Shown here: piece by piece, positions 24,527 to 25,096 of the stretch
Layout: every line of letters begins with the position of its first letter
Numbering within the stretch: the first letter of the stretch is position 1
Program-made: the position numbers and the translations under genes
Notes under the pieces: generated by a model
Databases searched by the model: none
What the model was told of the DNA's origin: nothing
Seen by the model: only the letters and a program-made list of their open reading frames with translations
From: [Eubacterium] yurii subsp. margaretiae ATCC 43715
Lineage (GTDB): Bacteria > Bacillota > Clostridia > Peptostreptococcales > Filifactoraceae
DNA length: 25,096 nucleotides
NCBI GenBank assembly: GCA_000146855.1
Contig: GL405246.1
Coordinates: forward strand, 638,992-664,087
Direction: 5' to 3'

Positions 24527-24978
24527 TATATCAAATCCAACATTTGAGAAGGATTTTTGTCAGTTTTGACCTTTGATAGAGCTTGTGTTATTATTCCTTT
24601 TTCATCTATTAGGTAGGTACTTCTTTCTATTCCCATATATGTCTTTCCGTAATTTTTCTTTTCCTTCCACACATCATAGGCTTGTATCACTGTAAGCTCT
24701 GTATCTGAAAGCAAGATGAAGGGAAGATTGTAGTTTTGCTCGAATTTTTTGTGAGACGCTACAGAATCCTTGCTTATACCTATTACTACAGCATTTTTTT
24801 CTTCAAATTGAGGGTATAATTCACCAAAACCTGCTGCCTGTTTGCTACAGCCGGATGTATTGTCCTTAGGATAAAAATACAGTATTACTTTTTTCCCTGA
24901 ATAATCGCTAAGTTTGTGCATTTCACCATTTTGGTCAGGTAAGGTAAAATCCGGTGCCTTTGTTCCTACTTCTAACAT
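24526..24978 (-). CDS. bcp: Thioredoxin-dependent peroxiredoxin, Bcp family, single-cysteine form
   Basis: This 150-residue Bcp/PrxQ-type peroxiredoxin reduces hydrogen peroxide and organic hydroperoxides. It has VGTKAPDFTLPDQNG, the peroxidatic site FYPKDNTSGCSKQAAGF with Cys44, and RSTYLIDEKG with Arg119. The resolving Cys usual five residues later (CxxxxC) is Ala49, and there is no other Cys in the protein. It would thus need an external thiol, as in one-Cys members. AAGGAG precedes the ATG. It is the first gene of a bcp-yaaA operon. The region 24979-25096 shows no clear promoter or PerR-type box; part of it is repeat copy D. Confidence 0.94.
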   Translation of the reverse strand: MLEVGTKAPDFTLPDQNGEMHKLSDYSGKKVILYFYPKDNTSGCSKQAAGFGELYPQFEEKNAVVIGISKDSVASHKKFEQNYNLPFILLSDTELTVIQAYDVWKEKKNYGKTYMGIERSTYLIDEKGIITQALSKVKTDKNPSQMLDLI

Positions 24979-25053
24979 ATCTACTCCTTATTTAAATATG
25001 ATTATTATTTTTTGTTATAGCTACATAATAATGACTTTAATATTAAAATATTA

Positions 25054-25094
25054 GAAAATATCAAAATTACTAATTATTCTGTAGTTATTAGTAT
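25054..25094. repeat. AT-rich intergenic repeat, copy D (diverged)
   Basis: GAAAATAT (25054), ATTATTCT (25073-25080) and TTAGTAT (25088-25094) occur in the same order and with near-matching spacing as the 255-290 copy. It is the weakest member of the group and ends at the window edge. Confidence 0.3.
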
Positions 25095-25096
25095 TT

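Noticed and set aside
1..25096. CRISPR array, IS element or prophage
   Set aside because: There are no regularly spaced repeats, no transposase or phage-like proteins, and gene order is that of a core chromosome.
24979..25096. A PerR-type operator before bcp
   Set aside because: A/T-rich stretches partly resemble the box, but no convincing TTATAAT-N-ATTATAA palindrome is present.

Overview
The window is AT-rich chromosomal DNA from a low-GC Firmicute, most likely a Clostridia member (my guess is the Peptostreptococcaceae or a close relative). The basis is strong AGGAGG-type ribosome sites, some GTG and TTG starts, gene neighbourhoods shared with Bacillus and Clostridium (yqhY-nusB-xseAB, the yrrL-yrrM-yrrO order, and the sepF/ylm cluster), and a GGDEF/EAL protein. 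It looks like core genome. I see no transposase, phage gene, CRISPR array or restriction system.

Layout. 1-1300: a tRNA-Leu(CAA) gene on the minus strand with a near-perfect promoter and a terminator, then a lone type IV pilin gene. 1587-4856, minus strand: yebC, an Asp23-family gene, nusB, xseA and xseB; folD, which often sits between nusB and xseA, is absent. 5279-7738: a membrane-bound GGDEF/EAL protein. 8149-8835, plus strand: an RluA-type pseudouridine synthase. 8830-11766, minus strand: mltG, a TrmR-like tRNA methyltransferase and a U32 (TrhP-like) protein. 12012-12743: comEA. 12904-13767: class II aldolase. 13907-18492, plus strand: ispE (in two frames), a DUF1934 gene, tilS and ftsH, tightly packed. 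18827-21592: an HlyD-like adaptor, yggS, sepF and yggT. 21987-23770: a coiled-coil/CmpB-type membrane protein coupled to the S4-domain gene ylmH. 23780-24978, minus strand: bcp and yaaA, a small peroxide-defence operon.

How the genes work together. Most serve information processing (tRNA wobble modification by TrhP/TrmR and TilS, rRNA antitermination by NusB, exonuclease VII) or the cell envelope and division (MltG, FtsH, SepF, YggT). ComEA and the pilin hint at DNA uptake or surface pili, whose other genes must lie elsewhere.

Most notable points: ispE is split by a frame change exactly at a run of eight A; a diverged AT-rich repeat family with a TTAGTAT core fills five noncoding gaps; a promoter is followed within about 10 bases by a strong terminator in front of the pseudouridine synthase gene; NusB carries a long internal insert; the EAL domain and the c-di-GMP inhibitory site of the GGDEF/EAL protein are degenerate; and a coiled-coil CmpB fusion sits inside the ylm division cluster. 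I did not find a clear new multi-gene system.
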